Shown: positions 63,297 through 64,000 of the stretch, piece after piece
How positions within the stretch are numbered: position 1 is the first letter of the stretch
Layout: the number at the start of each line of letters is the position of its first letter
DNA from: Micromussa lordhowensis
Taxonomy: Eukaryota > Cnidaria > Anthozoa > Scleractinia > Lobophylliidae
Direction of reading: 5' to 3'
DNA: 64,000 bases
Assembly (NCBI GenBank): GCA_964020085.1
Contig: OZ026603.1
Coordinates: 31,268,242 to 31,332,241 of the forward strand
Position numbers and translations under genes: made by a program
The notes under the pieces: model-generated
Seen by the model: the letters and a program-made list of their open reading frames with translations, nothing else
Told to the model about the DNA's origin: nothing
Database searches by the model: none

Positions 63297-64000
63297 GAGC
63301 TTCAAAAACACCCTGGCGCAAATTGCATCATCTCCTAATTAGTATGCACTTGAAGTGCAAACATAGGAGAAGATTTTGCTGCAAACTGCGGCTCCATAAG
63401 TGTCCGTATAGCCGAGTTATGAGAAATTTGGCAAGGACACCTAAATCGGCCATTTTCTGAGATTTTGCCAAGGGGGGACCAAGGGAAAATGCTCAAAAAA
63501 GTAGGCCGACTATAGGAGCTTCAAAAACACCCTGGCGCAAATTGCATCATCTCCTAATTAGTATGCACTTGAAGTGCAAACATAGGAGAAGATTTTGCTG
63601 CAAACTGCGGCTCCATAAGTGTCCGTATAGCCGAGTTATGAGAAATTTGGCAAGGACACCTAAATCGGCCATTTTCTGAGATTTTGCCAAGGGGGGACCA
63701 AGGGAAAATGCTCAAAAAAGTAGGCCGACTATAGGAGCTTCAAAAACACCCTGGCGCAAATTGCATCATCTCCTAATTAGTATGCACTTGAAGTGCAAAC
63801 ATAGGAGAAGATTTTGCTGCAAACTGCGGCTCCATAAGTGTCCGTATAGCCGAGTTATGAGAAATTTGGCAAGGACACCTAAATCGGCCATTTTCTGAGA
63901 TTTTGCCAAGGGGGGACCAAGGGAAAATGCTCAAAAAAGTAGGCCGACTATAGGAGCTTCAAAAACACCCTGGCGCAAATTGCATCATCTCCTAATTAGT
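63297..64000. repeat. Block I: three consensus monomers and a 47-bp partial
   Basis: The monomers at 63297, 63516 and 63735 read as consensus. The window then cuts the next one at u47 (63954-64000). The array plainly continues to the right. Confidence 0.95.

Larger units (their letters stand above)
1..64000. repeat. 219-bp satellite DNA array (292 full monomers plus a 47-bp partial)
   Basis: The sequence repeats head-to-tail with an exact 219-bp period. The 'gagcttc' landmark falls at 1, 220, 439 and so on to 20587, and then at 20811 plus multiples of 219 up to 63954. The 5-bp offset comes from a single 224-bp monomer. No monomer is inverted and no foreign DNA interrupts the array, which continues past both ends. 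Composition is about 44% GC, with 45 C, 52 G and 6 CpG per monomer (observed/expected about 0.56). The number of copies and their near-identity are typical of eukaryotic satellite DNA in heterochromatin, which is an inference. I do not recognise the family. No gene, RNA gene or mobile element was found in any frame or strand, so this entry also accounts for the gene-free sequence of the whole window. Confidence 0.98.

Noticed and set aside
1..64000. CRISPR-like regular spacing of repeats.
   Set aside because: The repeated unit is the full 219 bp, with no unique spacers between short repeats and no cas-like genes.
1..64000. Ribosomal or other RNA gene tandem arrays (rDNA spacer, 5S, tRNA).
   Set aside because: No 5S, tRNA or rRNA signature is recognisable in the monomer, and I see no A/B-box pair or internal control region that would support a Pol III gene.
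1..64000. Transposon or LTR remnants inside the array.
   Set aside because: The phase is unbroken except for +5 bp at 20782-20795. No insertion, target-site duplication or terminal repeat is seen.

Overview
The whole 64-kb window is one uninterrupted head-to-tail tandem array of a 219-bp satellite monomer. There are 292 complete monomers plus a 47-bp partial one, and the array runs off both ends of the window. I see no protein-coding gene, RNA gene, transposon, CRISPR array, promoter or other non-satellite DNA. The monomer is about 44% GC (97/219) with six CpG dinucleotides. An array this long, made of monomers slightly longer than a nucleosome repeat, suggests eukaryotic constitutive heterochromatin (centromeric, pericentromeric or subtelomeric). 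I do not recognise the monomer and will not name a taxon.

Coordinates used throughout: monomer position u1 is the g of 'gagcttc'. Monomers begin at 1+219k up to 20587, where one monomer is 224 bp, and at 20811+219k after that. The phase is exact to the end (last start 63954), so the only net length change I find in 64 kb is that +5 bp.

Layout: (A) 1-20586, 94 monomers with only two substitutions seen; then the 224-bp monomer (20587-20810); then 20811-24095, near-consensus but holding one chimeric monomer (21468-21686). (B) 24096-30227, variant-rich. (C) 30228-37235, 32 monomers with no difference seen. (D) 37236-44681, variant-rich with a decayed 12-monomer (2628-bp) higher-order period in nearly three copies. 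(E) 44682-46433, 8 invariant monomers. (F) 46434-51251, variant-rich, with a run of four related monomers and a duplicated 5-monomer (1095-bp) unit. (G) 51252-56726, 25 invariant monomers. (H) 56727-63296, variant-rich with several 1-, 2- and 4-monomer echoes. (I) 63297-64000, consensus.

I counted 111 single-base substitutions against the consensus by eye, plus one 11-bp block replacement and one 5-bp net insertion. About 46% of the substitutions fall in u29-u76 (22% of the monomer), which holds a nested dyad: a 15-bp palindrome inside a 6-bp inverted repeat. Counts were made by reading and may miss an isolated change.

The short open frames in the window are artefacts. 219 is divisible by 3, so reading frame is kept from monomer to monomer. 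Each notable frame opens only where a single variant removes a recurrent stop codon or where the chimeric block does so. The biology here is repeat evolution (amplification, unequal exchange, conversion), not a gene system.
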